This document shows positions 1-7,641 of a stretch of DNA of 53,804 nt, in pieces. This DNA is from Aurantimonadaceae bacterium. Lineage in GTDB: Bacteria; Pseudomonadota; Alphaproteobacteria; Rhizobiales; Rhizobiaceae. The DNA lies in contig CANJKV010000011.1 in assembly GCA_947474855.1 (NCBI GenBank), positions 1 to 53,804 on the forward strand, read 5' to 3'. A program made the translations under genes and the position numbers. Each line of letters begins with the position of its first letter. Within the stretch, counting starts at the first letter, position 1. Below the pieces are notes generated by a model. The model had not been told where the DNA came from. It made no database searches and was given only the letters and a program-made list of their open reading frames with translations.

Positions 1-134
1 CCCTCGCCAAGTCTGCCCGCCGTGCGGCAGGCCATTATCGAGCGGATCTTTGCCTCCCTCATCCATCCCGTCCGATGTCCTCACTGCCGAAAACACTTCA
101 AGCTGCCGCATGACATCAAAGTGCCCAGGTGGTG
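1..134 (+). mobile_element. 3' end of an IS701-family element (partial copy)
   Basis: This stretch matches 17205-17338, the right end of the complete IS701-family element in this window, base for base. It carries the last part of the transposase reading frame, including a CPHC pair and a PRWC end, and the right terminal repeat. The element abuts CTAA at 135-138, which fits the YTAR target duplication of the family, and lies inside an IS3-type orfA. The rest of the copy is outside the window. Confidence 0.9.
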
Positions 135-375
135 CTAAGCGAAGGACCTTGTTCTCGCGCCGCAGTCGCTTCAACTCGGCCGCCATGTCCTCCTGGCGCT
201 CAGGAGGAGGCGCCTCCAGATCACGCTCCCGGCGCTTGTCCAGCCAACGACGCAGCGTCGAAAGCTCGATGCCGAGATCCTCGGCGATCTCACGCTGCGT
301 GCGACCGCTCGTCTCCACCAGACGAACGCCTTCCGCTTCAAATTCCTTGCCGAACCGGCGATGCGGCTTGCCCAT
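135..375 (-). pseudogene. IS3-family transposase OrfA, 5' fragment cut by IS701-type insertion
   Basis: Read from the ATG at 375 the frame begins MGKPHRRFGKEFEAEGVR and continues through a helix-turn-helix (REIAEDLGIELSTLRRW) to an EELKRLRRENK-like coiled region, the usual layout of an IS3-family OrfA of about 100 residues. An AGGAG ribosome site precedes the ATG. Coding stops being recognisable after about 80 codons, exactly where the IS701-family element begins, so the gene was cut by that insertion. OrfB is absent from the window. It should be inactive. Confidence 0.8.
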
Positions 376-404
376 GAAATGCTCCTCTTTCTTTCAGAAG
401 AGCT

Positions 405-428
405 CTCCACTTTCCCGGGGCAAGTCCA
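405..428 (-). repeat. Probable terminal inverted repeat of the IS3-type element
   Basis: Read on the minus strand, 428 to 405 begins TGGACTTGCCCCGGGAAAGT. This resembles IS3-family ends and sits about 30 bases upstream of the orfA start, the usual position of the left end. The partner end is not in the window, so the exact boundary is inferred. Confidence 0.5.
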
Positions 429-547
429 ATCCTGCATGGTCGCGCGAATTTGTATCGTGAGTATGGTTCTCCTCGCTTCGCTGACCGGCCATGAGTCATC
501 TGCTGCTCACGGCCAGGAGGTTTGGGAGGGTCTTCGGGAAGGCGACA

Positions 548-1360
548 TTATCTCTCTGGAGACGAGGGGGCCATTAGCGCCGCCTCGGCGGCCTCAGCTT
601 CCGACAGATCTCTCCTCCAGCGGGAGGCGTCGAGCCGCCGCCCCGTCACCCCGTCCGACGCCTCAGAGGCAAGCCAGAGAAGTGGTGGGACAACTATCGC
701 CGGGTCCAGCAGGCCGACTCGTGCCTCCTGCGGTAGGCCTTCCGGAATCATGCCCGTCGCCGTCGCCCCGCCCGGAAGCAGAGCGTTCACCGTAACGCCT
801 GTGCCCTCCAGATCCTGCGCCCAGATGATGGTCTCAGACTCCAGCGCCGCCTTAGAGGGGCCGTAAGGCGAGAAGCCGCGCCGCCGCATGGTGGCGTGGT
901 TCATGCTGATGTTGATGATCCGCCCTCCCCTGGCGGCGATCATAGCGGGCGCCGCTGCCCGCGCCATGAGGAACGGCCCGTTCACGTTAGTGTCGATCAC
1001 CATGCGCCAGACGTCCGGATCGATCTCCCAGAACCGGGTGGGCTCGGTCAGAAAGCGCTCGCTGACATACTTCATCCCGCGACCGGCGTTGTTGATGAGA
1101 ATATCGAGCCCGCGGAACCTATCCCGCACCAGCGCGACGACGCGAGCGCAGTCTTCCTCGCGTGCGACATCAGCGATCATCGGAATGATGCGGCCGTTCC
1201 CGCTCTCGCCAGCTACCGCTTCGATCTCTGCCGCCTCGCGCGCTGCAGTCGCGATTACCCGCGCGCCCGCAGCCGCGAGGCCCAGCACCATTGCTCGGCC
1301 CAGCCCGCGCCCGCCGCCGGTGACAATTGCGACCTTGCCCTCGAGTCGGCCGCCGCTCAA
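548..1360 (-). CDS. SDR family oxidoreductase
   Basis: A 270-residue classical short-chain dehydrogenase/reductase. The Rossmann cofactor motif TGGGRGLG lies at about residues 14-21, NNAG at 90-93, a catalytic serine probably at 152 and YGPSK with Tyr166 and Lys170. It should use NAD(P)H to oxidise or reduce an alcohol/carbonyl in the cytoplasm; the substrate cannot be read from sequence. The ATG overlaps the stop of the upstream aldo/keto reductase by four bases, so the two are probably translated together and may act on related carbonyl compounds. Confidence 0.9.
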   Translation of the reverse strand: MSGGRLEGKVAIVTGGGRGLGRAMVLGLAAAGARVIATAAREAAEIEAVAGESGNGRIIPMIADVAREEDCARVVALVRDRFRGLDILINNAGRGMKYVSERFLTEPTRFWEIDPDVWRMVIDTNVNGPFLMARAAAPAMIAARGGRIINISMNHATMRRRGFSPYGPSKAALESETIIWAQDLEGTGVTVNALLPGGATATGMIPEGLPQEARVGLLDPAIVVPPLLWLASEASDGVTGRRLDASRWRRDLSEAEAAEAALMAPSSPER

Positions 1361-2343
1361 CGGTTCAGCGCCAGCATCTGAGGTGCGGCATAGCGCATCC
1401 CTGCGGCAGCGCCGAGCGGTAGGATGCGGTCGATCCGGACGCGATCGTCAGCCGTGACCCGCACGTCGATCGCCCCAACGTTCTCCTCAAGCCGCCCGCG
1501 CTTCTTGGTCCCCGGGATCGGAACGATGTCCTCTCCCTGGGCGAGGAGCCATGCGAGCGCCAGCTGGGAAGGCGTGCAGCCCTTCTCGCGCGCCATCGTC
1601 TCGATCTCGGCCACCAAATCAAGGTTCTTCTGGAAGTCCTCGCCCTGGAAGCGTGGCGCGTTGCGGCGGTAGTCGTCCTCGGCGAGATCCTCGATGCGAC
1701 GGATCTGTCCGGTGAGAAAGCCGCGTCCGAGCGGGCTGTAAGCGACGTAGCCGATGCCGAGTTCGCGCACGGTCGGCAGGATATCCTCCTCCGGCTCGCG
1801 GCTCCAGAGCGAGTACTCGGTCTGGAGCGCCGTGATCGGATGGACGGCATGGGCACGGCGGATCGTTTCCGGCGCGGCCTCCGACAAACCGAGGTAGCGG
1901 ACCTTGCCAGCCTTCACGAGCTCGGCCATGGCGCCCACCGTTTCCTCGATCGGCGTGTTGGGGTCGACCCGGTGCTGGTAATAGAGGTCGATGTGGTCGA
2001 CCCCGAGGCGCTTCAGCGATGCGTCGCAGGCCTGCCGCACGTATTCCGCGTCGCCGCGAATGCCGAGATATTCGCCGTTCTCGCCGCGGACGTTCGCGAA
2101 CTTGGTCGCCAGCACGACCTGGTCGCGGCGGCTGGCGACTGCCTTACCGACTAGAACTTCGTTGGTAAAGGGGCCGTACATGTCGGCGGTGTCAAGGAAT
2201 GTGAGGCCAAGCTCGAGAGCGCGGTGGATCGTCGCCACCGCCTCGGCCTCGTCGCGACCGCCATAAAATTCGGACATCCCCATGCAGCCAAGGCCAAGTG
2301 CTGAGACCTCGAGCCCCTCCGAGCCGAGCTTGCGCATCTGCAT
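1357..2343 (-). CDS. Aldo/keto reductase
   Basis: A 328-residue NADPH-dependent aldo/keto reductase of the YakC/AKR13-like type. The catalytic tetrad is visible as Asp51 and Tyr56 (FLDTADMYG), Lys81 (LATKF) and His124 (YYQHRVD). The C-terminal [14 protein letters not shown] segment is the usual cofactor-binding region. Length and architecture are normal. It is the first gene of a two-gene operon with the SDR, sharing a 4-base overlap. The upstream gap to the divergent PepSY-like gene must hold its promoter. The substrate is unknown. Confidence 0.93.
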   Translation of the reverse strand: MQMRKLGSEGLEVSALGLGCMGMSEFYGGRDEAEAVATIHRALELGLTFLDTADMYGPFTNEVLVGKAVASRRDQVVLATKFANVRGENGEYLGIRGDAEYVRQACDASLKRLGVDHIDLYYQHRVDPNTPIEETVGAMAELVKAGKVRYLGLSEAAPETIRRAHAVHPITALQTEYSLWSREPEEDILPTVRELGIGYVAYSPLGRGFLTGQIRRIEDLAEDDYRRNAPRFQGEDFQKNLDLVAEIETMAREKGCTPSQLALAWLLAQGEDIVPIPGTKKRGRLEENVGAIDVRVTADDRVRIDRILPLGAAAGMRYAAPQMLALNR

Positions 2344-2503
2344 CTCTTGTTTCTAACGCTTGTTGCCTGGTCTCGGTGCAACGCTCCCCGACCCACGCGG
2401 TTCCCGCTATAAAGCACCCGCAAAAGAGCGGTCTGCAAACTTGAAGATACCTCTACAACCTGTATGCTGTGCGGCGGGATCGGCTTCGGCCGACCAGGAG
2501 GAG

Positions 2504-2830
2504 ATGTGGGAGTTTGGAGTGCCGAGATTGAACAGAAGCGTTTTTGCTCTTGCAATCAGTGCTCTGATCCTTTCAGGCGCCGTGGCAGCCTCTCAGGAGG
2601 CGCCTGATCCCCTAGCCGACCTTCCGCCCCAAGGCAGCGTCAAGCTTTCACAACTGGTCGCGGAGGCCGAAGGGCGCGCAGGATTTTACGCCATTAAAAG
2701 TATTTCCTACTCCCGCGGGGAATACGAGGTCGTGTACTACATGCAGGACGGAGCCGAAGTGAGGCTGAATTTCGATGCCAAGACCGGCGAGGTTCGGCCG
2801 CCCAAGAGCGGAGGACTGTTTGGAGGATGA
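2504..2830 (+). CDS. PepSY-like small exported protein
   Basis: About 108 residues. After a short basic start comes a hydrophobic segment (FALAISALILSGAVAAS) that looks like a signal peptide cleaved near ASQEA. The mature part (VKLSQLVAEAEG, then SISYSRGEYEVVYYMQDG, then DAKTGEV) follows the beta-alpha-beta pattern of PepSY domains, which act in the periplasm, often as protease inhibitors or sensors. The ATG at 2504 has AGGAGG very close by; a GTG at 2519 in the same frame is an alternative start. It diverges from the aldo/keto reductase. Confidence 0.75.
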   Translation: MWEFGVPRLNRSVFALAISALILSGAVAASQEAPDPLADLPPQGSVKLSQLVAEAEGRAGFYAIKSISYSRGEYEVVYYMQDGAEVRLNFDAKTGEVRPPKSGGLFGG

Positions 2831-2936
2831 CAAAGACCGACGGCGAGCTGGTCCAATCCCCCTCTCCTTCTTAGCTGGGGGAAATTAAGCGGGGCCACTC
2901 CACGGTTCCCTTGCGCCCACTGAGGAACCAGTCCCG

Positions 2937-4553
2937 ATGATTGCTGCACGGCTCTCAGCGCGCGACTACCGACGGCTCGTCACCATGCTGAGGGTGCTCG
3001 GCGAGGCCGGGCTTAAGCCCGCATTGGCTCGCCTCGGGCTGATCCGGACCCGCAAGGTACAACCATTCGATGCTGAGGCCGAGGCGGAGGCCTTCGTCCG
3101 CGCATTGGAGCGGCTCGGCCCCACGTTCGTCAAACTGGGGCAGATCATGGCAACGCGCGCGGATCTGCTTCCGCCCGAGCTGACCGAGCGTCTGAGCCGG
3201 TTGCACGACGACGTCGCGCCCGTACCGTTTGAGCAAGTGCGGTCCCAACTGACGGATGACTTGGGTGCCGATCCCGCAGAGGTGTTCGCCGACTTTTCGC
3301 CCGCGCCCATCGCTGCCGCGTCGATTGCTCAGGTCTACGATGCCCGGTTGACCACGGGGGAGCCCGTCGTCGTGAAGGTGCGGCGGCCGGGCATAGAGGA
3401 GGTCATCCGCGCCGACCTGCGGCTGCTCGCGGCCGCCGCACGGGTGATTGAACGGCGGGCTCCGGCGTTTAGGCGACATCAACCCACCCGCGTGGTCGGG
3501 CAACTGGCGCAAGCGCTTCTCGAGGAGATCGATTTCAGGATTGAGGCGCGCAACCAGGAGGATATCCGGCGGCGGACCACCGTCTTTGTCGTACCGCGCG
3601 TCTACCGGCAGTTCAGCACGGACAGGACCCTGGTCAGCGACCGCATCGTGGGAACGAGCCCCAACGCGGAATTCAGGTTGTCGGAGCCGGCGCTGGCCCG
3701 AACACTCGCTCCGGAAGCGGCCCAGGGATTGCTGGCCTTGATGCTTCGAGAGGGCGTGTTCCATGCCGATCCTCACCCTGGAAACGTGCTGGTCACGCCT
3801 AATGGCCAGCTCGCCTTGCTCGACTTTGGCTCGGTGGGCCGCCTTTCGGCGAAGCGTCGCGAACAGGTGCTCGTGGTGCTCGGGTCCTTGGTTGACGCCG
3901 ACGTCGGTGCGGTCTCCGACATTCTGATGGACTGGGCGCGCCGACCAGGTCCGCCTCCGCTAGGGCTCGAACCCGCCGTCGATCAGTTTTTTCTGCGCTA
4001 CGGCGCACAATCGGGCCGCGATATCCGGCTGGCCGAGGCGGTTACGGAATTTATCTCGATCGCCCAGGAAAACGAGCTTGCGCTCCCGCCCGATCTCGTT
4101 CTCTTGATGCGAGCGCTCGGTATTTCCGAAGGCTTGGCCAGAACGCTGGACCCCGACCTGGATGTGGTTGAGGCCATAGCGCCGGTCGTGCTGCAGGCCT
4201 TCGCTGAGCGCTTCAGCTTCAAGGCTTTGGCAGCACGGGGTTTCCGGGCGTTCAAGGAGTTCGATCAATTCGCCACGATCGCGCCCGAGGCTCTGCGGAG
4301 GGGCATGGCTCGGCTGAGGCGCGAAGGTCTCGTCGTTCAGGTTTCGATCACGGACCTGAACGCTCTCAGCGATGCCGTACGCCGCGCCGCCGACACACTG
4401 GCCAGTGCCGTGGTCGCGGCGGCACTGATTCTCTCCGGCGCTCTTTTCTCGCTGGCGTCGGGGGGTGACCCGACGCGATCTGCGTTTTCCCTGGCGGCAA
4501 TCGGCCTAGGCGTGATTATCTGGCTGGTCGTTGTGGTGCGCCGTCGCGACTGA
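2937..4553 (+). CDS. ABC1/UbiB-family atypical kinase
   Basis: A 538-residue member of the AarF/UbiB/ADCK family, linked to ubiquinone biosynthesis or lipid handling at the inner membrane. Family marks are present: the KLGQ motif (Lys66-Gln69), an alanine-rich loop in place of the P-loop (about 125-130), Lys147 in VVVKV, HADPHPGN at 276-283 and DFG at 296-298. Two hydrophobic helices at the C-terminus should anchor it. It stands alone rather than in a ubi operon, so a specialised paralogue is possible. Its last 48 bases overlap the convergent Hsp20 gene. Confidence 0.88.
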   Translation: MIAARLSARDYRRLVTMLRVLGEAGLKPALARLGLIRTRKVQPFDAEAEAEAFVRALERLGPTFVKLGQIMATRADLLPPELTERLSRLHDDVAPVPFEQVRSQLTDDLGADPAEVFADFSPAPIAAASIAQVYDARLTTGEPVVVKVRRPGIEEVIRADLRLLAAAARVIERRAPAFRRHQPTRVVGQLAQALLEEIDFRIEARNQEDIRRRTTVFVVPRVYRQFSTDRTLVSDRIVGTSPNAEFRLSEPALARTLAPEAAQGLLALMLREGVFHADPHPGNVLVTPNGQLALLDFGSVGRLSAKRREQVLVVLGSLVDADVGAVSDILMDWARRPGPPPLGLEPAVDQFFLRYGAQSGRDIRLAEAVTEFISIAQENELALPPDLVLLMRALGISEGLARTLDPDLDVVEAIAPVVLQAFAERFSFKALAARGFRAFKEFDQFATIAPEALRRGMARLRREGLVVQVSITDLNALSDAVRRAADTLASAVVAAALILSGALFSLASGGDPTRSAFSLAAIGLGVIIWLVVVVRRRD

Positions 4554-4988
4554 GGAACCTGGCTTGATAGGGACGCGGCGGGCCAATCCTTGGACCCACG
4601 CAGCTTTCGGCAGTTCCACCGTCAAAAGACCGTCCTGAAGGTTCGCTGTGACACGCTCCGGCTCAACCGCTTCGGGCAGCGGCACGAGCCGATCGAGCGC
4701 ACCTCCGCTCCGGCGTTCGGTCGAAAGCTCGGGGCTTCTCAGCCGAACAAAATGCGGGGTAGCCTCCAGCAACAGCTCGTCGCGGCCGTAGCCGGGGACT
4801 TCGAACACTACGGTCACCTTCTCCAAGTTTTCTGAGACGGAGAAGGTGGCGGCGGCTGCGCTGCCGAGATCAACGCTGCGGGCGGGCCGTCGCAAAAGCC
4901 TGCCGAGCCCGCCAGCCAGAACTCCCTCATATTCGAGGCGGGCCGTCAGAGCCGTACGGCCGAGCTTCATCTGAATGTCGCCTATCAT
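4506..4988 (-). CDS. Hsp20/alpha-crystallin-like small heat-shock protein
   Basis: About 160 residues. The middle (FSVSENLEKVTVVFEVPGYG, then LLLEATPHFVRLR, then ANLQDGLLTVELPK) has the beta-sandwich pattern of the alpha-crystallin domain, including the LxVxLPK-like final strand. Such proteins hold unfolding proteins in the cytoplasm. The start at 4988 is preceded by GGAGGA at good spacing. The C-terminal IxI-type motif is weak (VPIKPG). The gene converges on and slightly overlaps the UbiB-like gene; IS256 debris lies just upstream, so its promoter region is short. Confidence 0.8.
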   Translation of the reverse strand: MIGDIQMKLGRTALTARLEYEGVLAGGLGRLLRRPARSVDLGSAAAATFSVSENLEKVTVVFEVPGYGRDELLLEATPHFVRLRSPELSTERRSGGALDRLVPLPEAVEPERVTANLQDGLLTVELPKAAWVQGLARRVPIKPGSSVATAHHNDQPDNHA

Positions 4989-5029
4989 CTGGATTCCTCC
5001 GCTTGTTGCACAAGATAACGGGGGTGGAG

Positions 5030-5678
5030 GATGTCCCGCCCGATGTTGAAAAGGTTTTGGCGGACGTCGCTGGTGGAGGAGGCTATGCCGCCTCGCGGGC
5101 AGGGTCAAGGTCGGTGCCAACGGCGCGGGGCCTGATCGGCGAGAAGGGCGGCGCGCAGGCTGGGCAACTGCTTGTGGGCCTTCAATCGGCGGAAGCCGTT
5201 GGCGGCTTCGATCATCGCTGCTCCCGTCCAGCGCAGGGCCATGGCCGCATCCCGCCATCTCTTCACGTTGCGACAGATCCGGCGGATGGTGCCGTTCATG
5301 TTCTCGATGATGTTGGTGCAGGCCAACGAGCGCCGCAGCTCGGTCGGCAGCCGCAGGCGAGTGACGGTGAGGATCTCGTCGATACCCTCTAGGAGGCTGG
5401 CCGAGACGCCTGGAGCCTCGCGCCCGCGCCGCCGGGCGAGATTGCGGAGAAGCTTTTCGGCGTTGTCCAGTTCCCAGGCTTGACGCAGCGCCCGGCGCAC
5501 CGAGGTGTGCAGGGACTTCGGCAGGCGCTCGGTGATGTTGGGGGCCTTGTGGACCTGACAGCGTTGGATCGATGCGTTCCGCCCGAAGCTGTTGCGGATC
5601 GCCTTCGACAGGGCACGCGAGCCATCGATGATGAACAGGCGACAGACGGCGGGATCGAGGCCGCGACCGCACGCCGTC
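5030..5678 (-). pseudogene. IS256-family transposase, C-terminal remnant
   Basis: Read from about 5678 downward, the frame contains LFIIDGSRALSKAIR, CQVHKAPNITERLPK and then NIIENMNGTIRRICRNVKRW, the conserved C-terminal half of IS256-family (mutator-type) transposases. It ends near the stop at 5105, with a possible IS end around 5030. The N-terminal half with the first catalytic aspartates is missing and the fragment joins IS5-type sequence on its upstream side. It should be inactive. Confidence 0.8.
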
Positions 5679-5689
5679 CCGCTGCTGGA

Positions 5690-5931
5690 CCATCAGCCAT
5701 GCCTTCCGCCAGCACATCTGGAACATGGGCAGCCGGCCTGCGATCCCGCCGCTTCGCCACGAGGCGCCGGTCGCCTGTCCGAACTGGATCTACAACAACC
5801 GCACCCGGGTCGAGCGTCTGTGGGCGCGGCTGAAGGAATGGCGAGCTGTCGCCACCCGCTATGAGAAAACCGCCGTCAGCTTCCTCGGCGTCCTCTGCCT
5901 CGCCGCTGTCCTCGATTGGCTCAAGCACTAA
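5690..5931 (+). pseudogene. IS5-family transposase, C-terminal remnant
   Basis: The frame ending at the TAA at 5931 reads NRTRVERLWARLKEW, then YEKTAVSFLGVLCLAAV, typical of the C-terminus of IS5/IS427-group transposases, including the glutamate-bearing helix of the DDE core. No N-terminal part is present; the upstream side joins the IS256 remnant in the opposite direction. It is debris from nested insertions. Confidence 0.75.
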
Positions 5932-5940
5932 CAGGACTTA

Positions 5941-6135
5941 AAGATCGAACGGGCTTGCGACGTTGTCGCCGCAGCCGATCCGGCCGACCCGCTTTATGCC
6001 GACCTTGCCGATGCCATCACACAGGCCGATGCAGAGTTGCGGCAACGACTCGACCCCTCGTTTCAGATCGTGCCGCGGGTCCAAATCGCCGTCATCGTTC
6101 GCCGCCTCGCGCGCGCGCGAGGGGCACCGAAATAA
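5941..6135 (+). pseudogene. 3' fragment of an unidentified coding sequence
   Basis: From 5941 to the TAA at 6135 a 64-codon frame reads like genuine protein (KIERACDVVAAADP, then DAELRQRLDPSFQIVPRV), with strong codon bias and no start codon. It begins right after the IS5 remnant, so it is probably the end of a gene cut by that insertion. I do not recognise the family. It sits just outside the AT-rich control region of the plasmid-like module and may mark the old host sequence. Confidence 0.4.
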
Positions 6136-6337
6136 AAATGCCGAGTGCGATAATCTCCATTATGGAACCTGTTTTTAAGTATTTTCCAAATTCTCGCAAA
6201 GCATAAAACGCCCTGCATGCCGACCGATAGTTTTTTTATTTACTGACCTCAATAATCGAACCCCGCCATTGTGCGGCGCAGCATAGGCGAATACTTGACC
6301 GATCAAGCGAATCCCCACACGCTATACACCAATATTC

Positions 6338-6351
6338 GTATACGGTTATAA
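6338..6351 (+). promoter_or_regulatory. Module operator, copy 1
   Basis: GTATACGGTTATAA, a variant of the consensus (G/C)TATACGNCTATA(G/C) repeated in this module. It lies 57 bases upstream of the parA -10 operator, a spacing that would allow cooperative binding or looping. Confidence 0.5.
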
Positions 6352-6392
6352 GCCGGATCGAAACCGTCCGTTAACCATATATTAATATAAAC

Positions 6393-6406
6393 CTATACGA
6401 TTATAG
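6393..6406 (+). promoter_or_regulatory. Module operator, copy 2, overlapping the parA -10
   Basis: CTATACGATTATAG ends one base before the parA ATG. It overlaps the proposed -10 hexamer, so a bound repressor would block initiation directly; autoregulation by ParA or the downstream RHH protein is the simplest model. Confidence 0.6.
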
Positions 6407-6407
6407 C

Positions 6408-7097
6408 ATGAAGATTCTGGCGATCATTTCTCAAAAAGGCGGCGTGGGTAAAACCACCCTCGCCACGGCCTTAGCCGTCGCAGCCGAGCAGGACGGCAAG
6501 AGTGTTGCCCTGTTCGATCTTGACCCGCAGTTGAGCGCAACCTTTTGGGCCGACCGTCGCAAGGCCAACAAGCCGGAGGGCGAAGGCGACAGGCCCACTG
6601 TGCGCGAAATCAACGTGCTGCGCCTTCCAAATTACATCGAGGCTATGGAGAAGGCCGGAGCGGATTTGATCGTTCTGGATTGCCCGCCCGTTCACCGTGA
6701 TATTGCCTCGGAGGCGGTCAAGGTCGCCGATATGGTTCTGATCCCTACCCGCCCCGAAGTGCTGGACATTCGGGCAACCGCCCTCACCGTTCGTTACGTG
6801 CTGGATGCTGGAAAGCGCCCGCAGGTCGTTTTGACCTTTTGCCCGTCGCAAGGTTCAGAGGCAGCGGAAGCCCGCGCCCTGATCGAGAAGATGGGGGCCG
6901 ACCTCGCCCCCGTGGCAATCCATCAGCGCAAGGCATATTCCCGAGCGCAGATCGAAGGCATGGCCGCGCAGGAGTTCGAGCCGAGCGGCAAAGCCGCCGA
7001 GGAAATCGGCCGCTTATACGAGTATACGTCTATAGCCCTATACGGAAAGGAACAGCATGGCAAAGCCAAAGCCAAATCTAAGCGGCGTGTCGCTTGA
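6408..7097 (+). CDS. parA: ParA-family partition ATPase
   Basis: A 229-residue deviant-Walker ATPase: KGGVGKTT at residues 10-17, FDLDPQLSATFW for the second motif and LIVLDCPP for Walker B. It lacks an N-terminal DNA-binding domain, so it is a short type Ib-like ParA. Such proteins move plasmid copies over the nucleoid with a small centromere-binding partner. Here the partner is likely the overlapping RHH gene, whose start lies 41 bases inside parA. Transcription may start at the ATG itself, giving a leaderless message. Confidence 0.9.
   Translation: MKILAIISQKGGVGKTTLATALAVAAEQDGKSVALFDLDPQLSATFWADRRKANKPEGEGDRPTVREINVLRLPNYIEAMEKAGADLIVLDCPPVHRDIASEAVKVADMVLIPTRPEVLDIRATALTVRYVLDAGKRPQVVLTFCPSQGSEAAEARALIEKMGADLAPVAIHQRKAYSRAQIEGMAAQEFEPSGKAAEEIGRLYEYTSIALYGKEQHGKAKAKSKRRVA
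7022..7035 (+). promoter_or_regulatory. Module operator, copy 3, in a cluster upstream of the RHH gene
   Basis: GTATACGTCTATAG lies within a tight run (7013-7045) that also holds TTATACGAGTATACG and CCTATACGG half-sites. It is inside the 3' end of parA, about 20 bases upstream of the RHH start. This is the densest cluster and a good candidate for the partition centromere or an internal operator. Confidence 0.55.
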
Positions 7098-7332
7098 CGA
7101 CATGACCCCGCCGCAAGTTGCGGCAGGGCTTAACGCCGTCCCCCAGCCTCGCAAGGCTCGCCGCCCGAAACGGGAGGAGCCTACAACGCTCGTAGGCGGG
7201 CAGCTCGCCATTCGTTACGGCCGTTCGCTCAACATGCTTTCGGCTGAGACAGGGAAGACAAACCGCCAGCTCTTGGAGGAGGCGCTAGACGGTCTTTTCG
7301 TGAAGTACGGGGCGAAGGTCTTGGACGTATAG
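7057..7332 (+). CDS. Small ribbon-helix-helix protein, probable centromere-binding partner of ParA
   Basis: A 91-residue protein with a flexible, basic N-terminal tail (PRKARRPKREEP) and a C-terminal segment (LAIRYGRSLNMLSAETGKTN, then RQLLEEALDGLFVKYG) that fits the strand-helix-helix fold of ParG/Omega/CopG proteins. Its start lies inside parA, so the two are probably co-translated. Copies of the repeated 14-mer flank it at 7022-7035 and 7327-7340. It is my first candidate for the protein that binds those sites, as both ParB-like partner and repressor. Confidence 0.75.
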   Translation: MAKPKPNLSGVSLDDMTPPQVAAGLNAVPQPRKARRPKREEPTTLVGGQLAIRYGRSLNMLSAETGKTNRQLLEEALDGLFVKYGAKVLDV

Positions 7333-7340
7333 GCGTATAG
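7327..7340 (-). promoter_or_regulatory. Module operator, copy 4, at the end of the RHH gene
   Basis: Read on the minus strand this is CTATACGCCTATAC. It spans the RHH stop codon and is followed by the half-site CCCTATACGG (7341-7350), the same sequence that follows copy 3. It could act as part of the centromere or regulate the replication gene downstream. Confidence 0.5.
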
Positions 7341-7445
7341 CCCTATACGGCCTTGCGGTGCCTTCGTTCGACAGGCACCATTGAAACCGAATACCGCCGA
7401 TTCTGGCGGAGAGTACGCTAACAGGAGGGCTTAGGCCCAGATACA

Positions 7446-7468
7446 CAAAAACCCGCCGAGGGGGCGGG
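7446..7468 (-). terminator. Minus-strand intrinsic terminator upstream of rep
   Basis: A six-base-pair GC stem (7452-7457 with 7463-7468, loop of five) is followed on the minus strand by TTTTTGTGT. No minus-strand protein gene ends here, so it probably terminates an antisense RNA made from the rep leader. Confidence 0.6.
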
Positions 7469-7560
7469 CTTCTGATAACCGCTGACGCGGAAAACTGGTG
7501 TCCTAAGCAAACCCAGTTTCCCAAAATCAGCGGTCAATTGCAAGAGGTTTCTTGCCACGG
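7469..7560 (-). ncRNA. Candidate antisense RNA / stem-loop controlling rep
   Basis: The rep leader holds a nested stem-loop: an outer stem CCGCTGA/TCAGCGG (7479-7485 with 7527-7533) and an inner stem AAACTGG/CCAGTTT (7492-7498 with 7513-7519) around a 14-base loop. On the minus strand TTGACC (7537-7532) could be a -35 box; the -10 is poor. The terminator at 7446-7468 would end an RNA of roughly 70 nucleotides complementary to this structure. The layout is that of plasmid countertranscript RNAs. It is inferred, not proven. Confidence 0.4.
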
Positions 7561-7641
7561 GAACGCTTGGCCTTTTTCCGGCCGTGCGCCTTTCCGCGTG
7601 GAGCCTTCGCCTTGTCGGTCTAACCACCGAAAGGACGACGC

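Larger units (their letters stand above)
6136..6407. promoter_or_regulatory. AT-rich control region upstream of parA
   Basis: This 270-base stretch is clearly more AT-rich than its surroundings. It holds two copies of the near-palindromic 14-mer found through the module (6338-6351 and 6393-6406). TTAACC at 6371-6376 and TATACG at 6394-6399 are spaced 17 bases, a plausible sigma70-type promoter whose -10 lies inside the second operator. Transcription would then begin at or next to the parA ATG at 6408, and there is no Shine-Dalgarno sequence. Confidence 0.5.

Noticed and set aside
4506-5726. One long gene joining Hsp20 and upstream sequence
   Set aside because: The upstream part is the IS256 transposase read out of frame. 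The Hsp20 has its own ATG and ribosome site at 4988.
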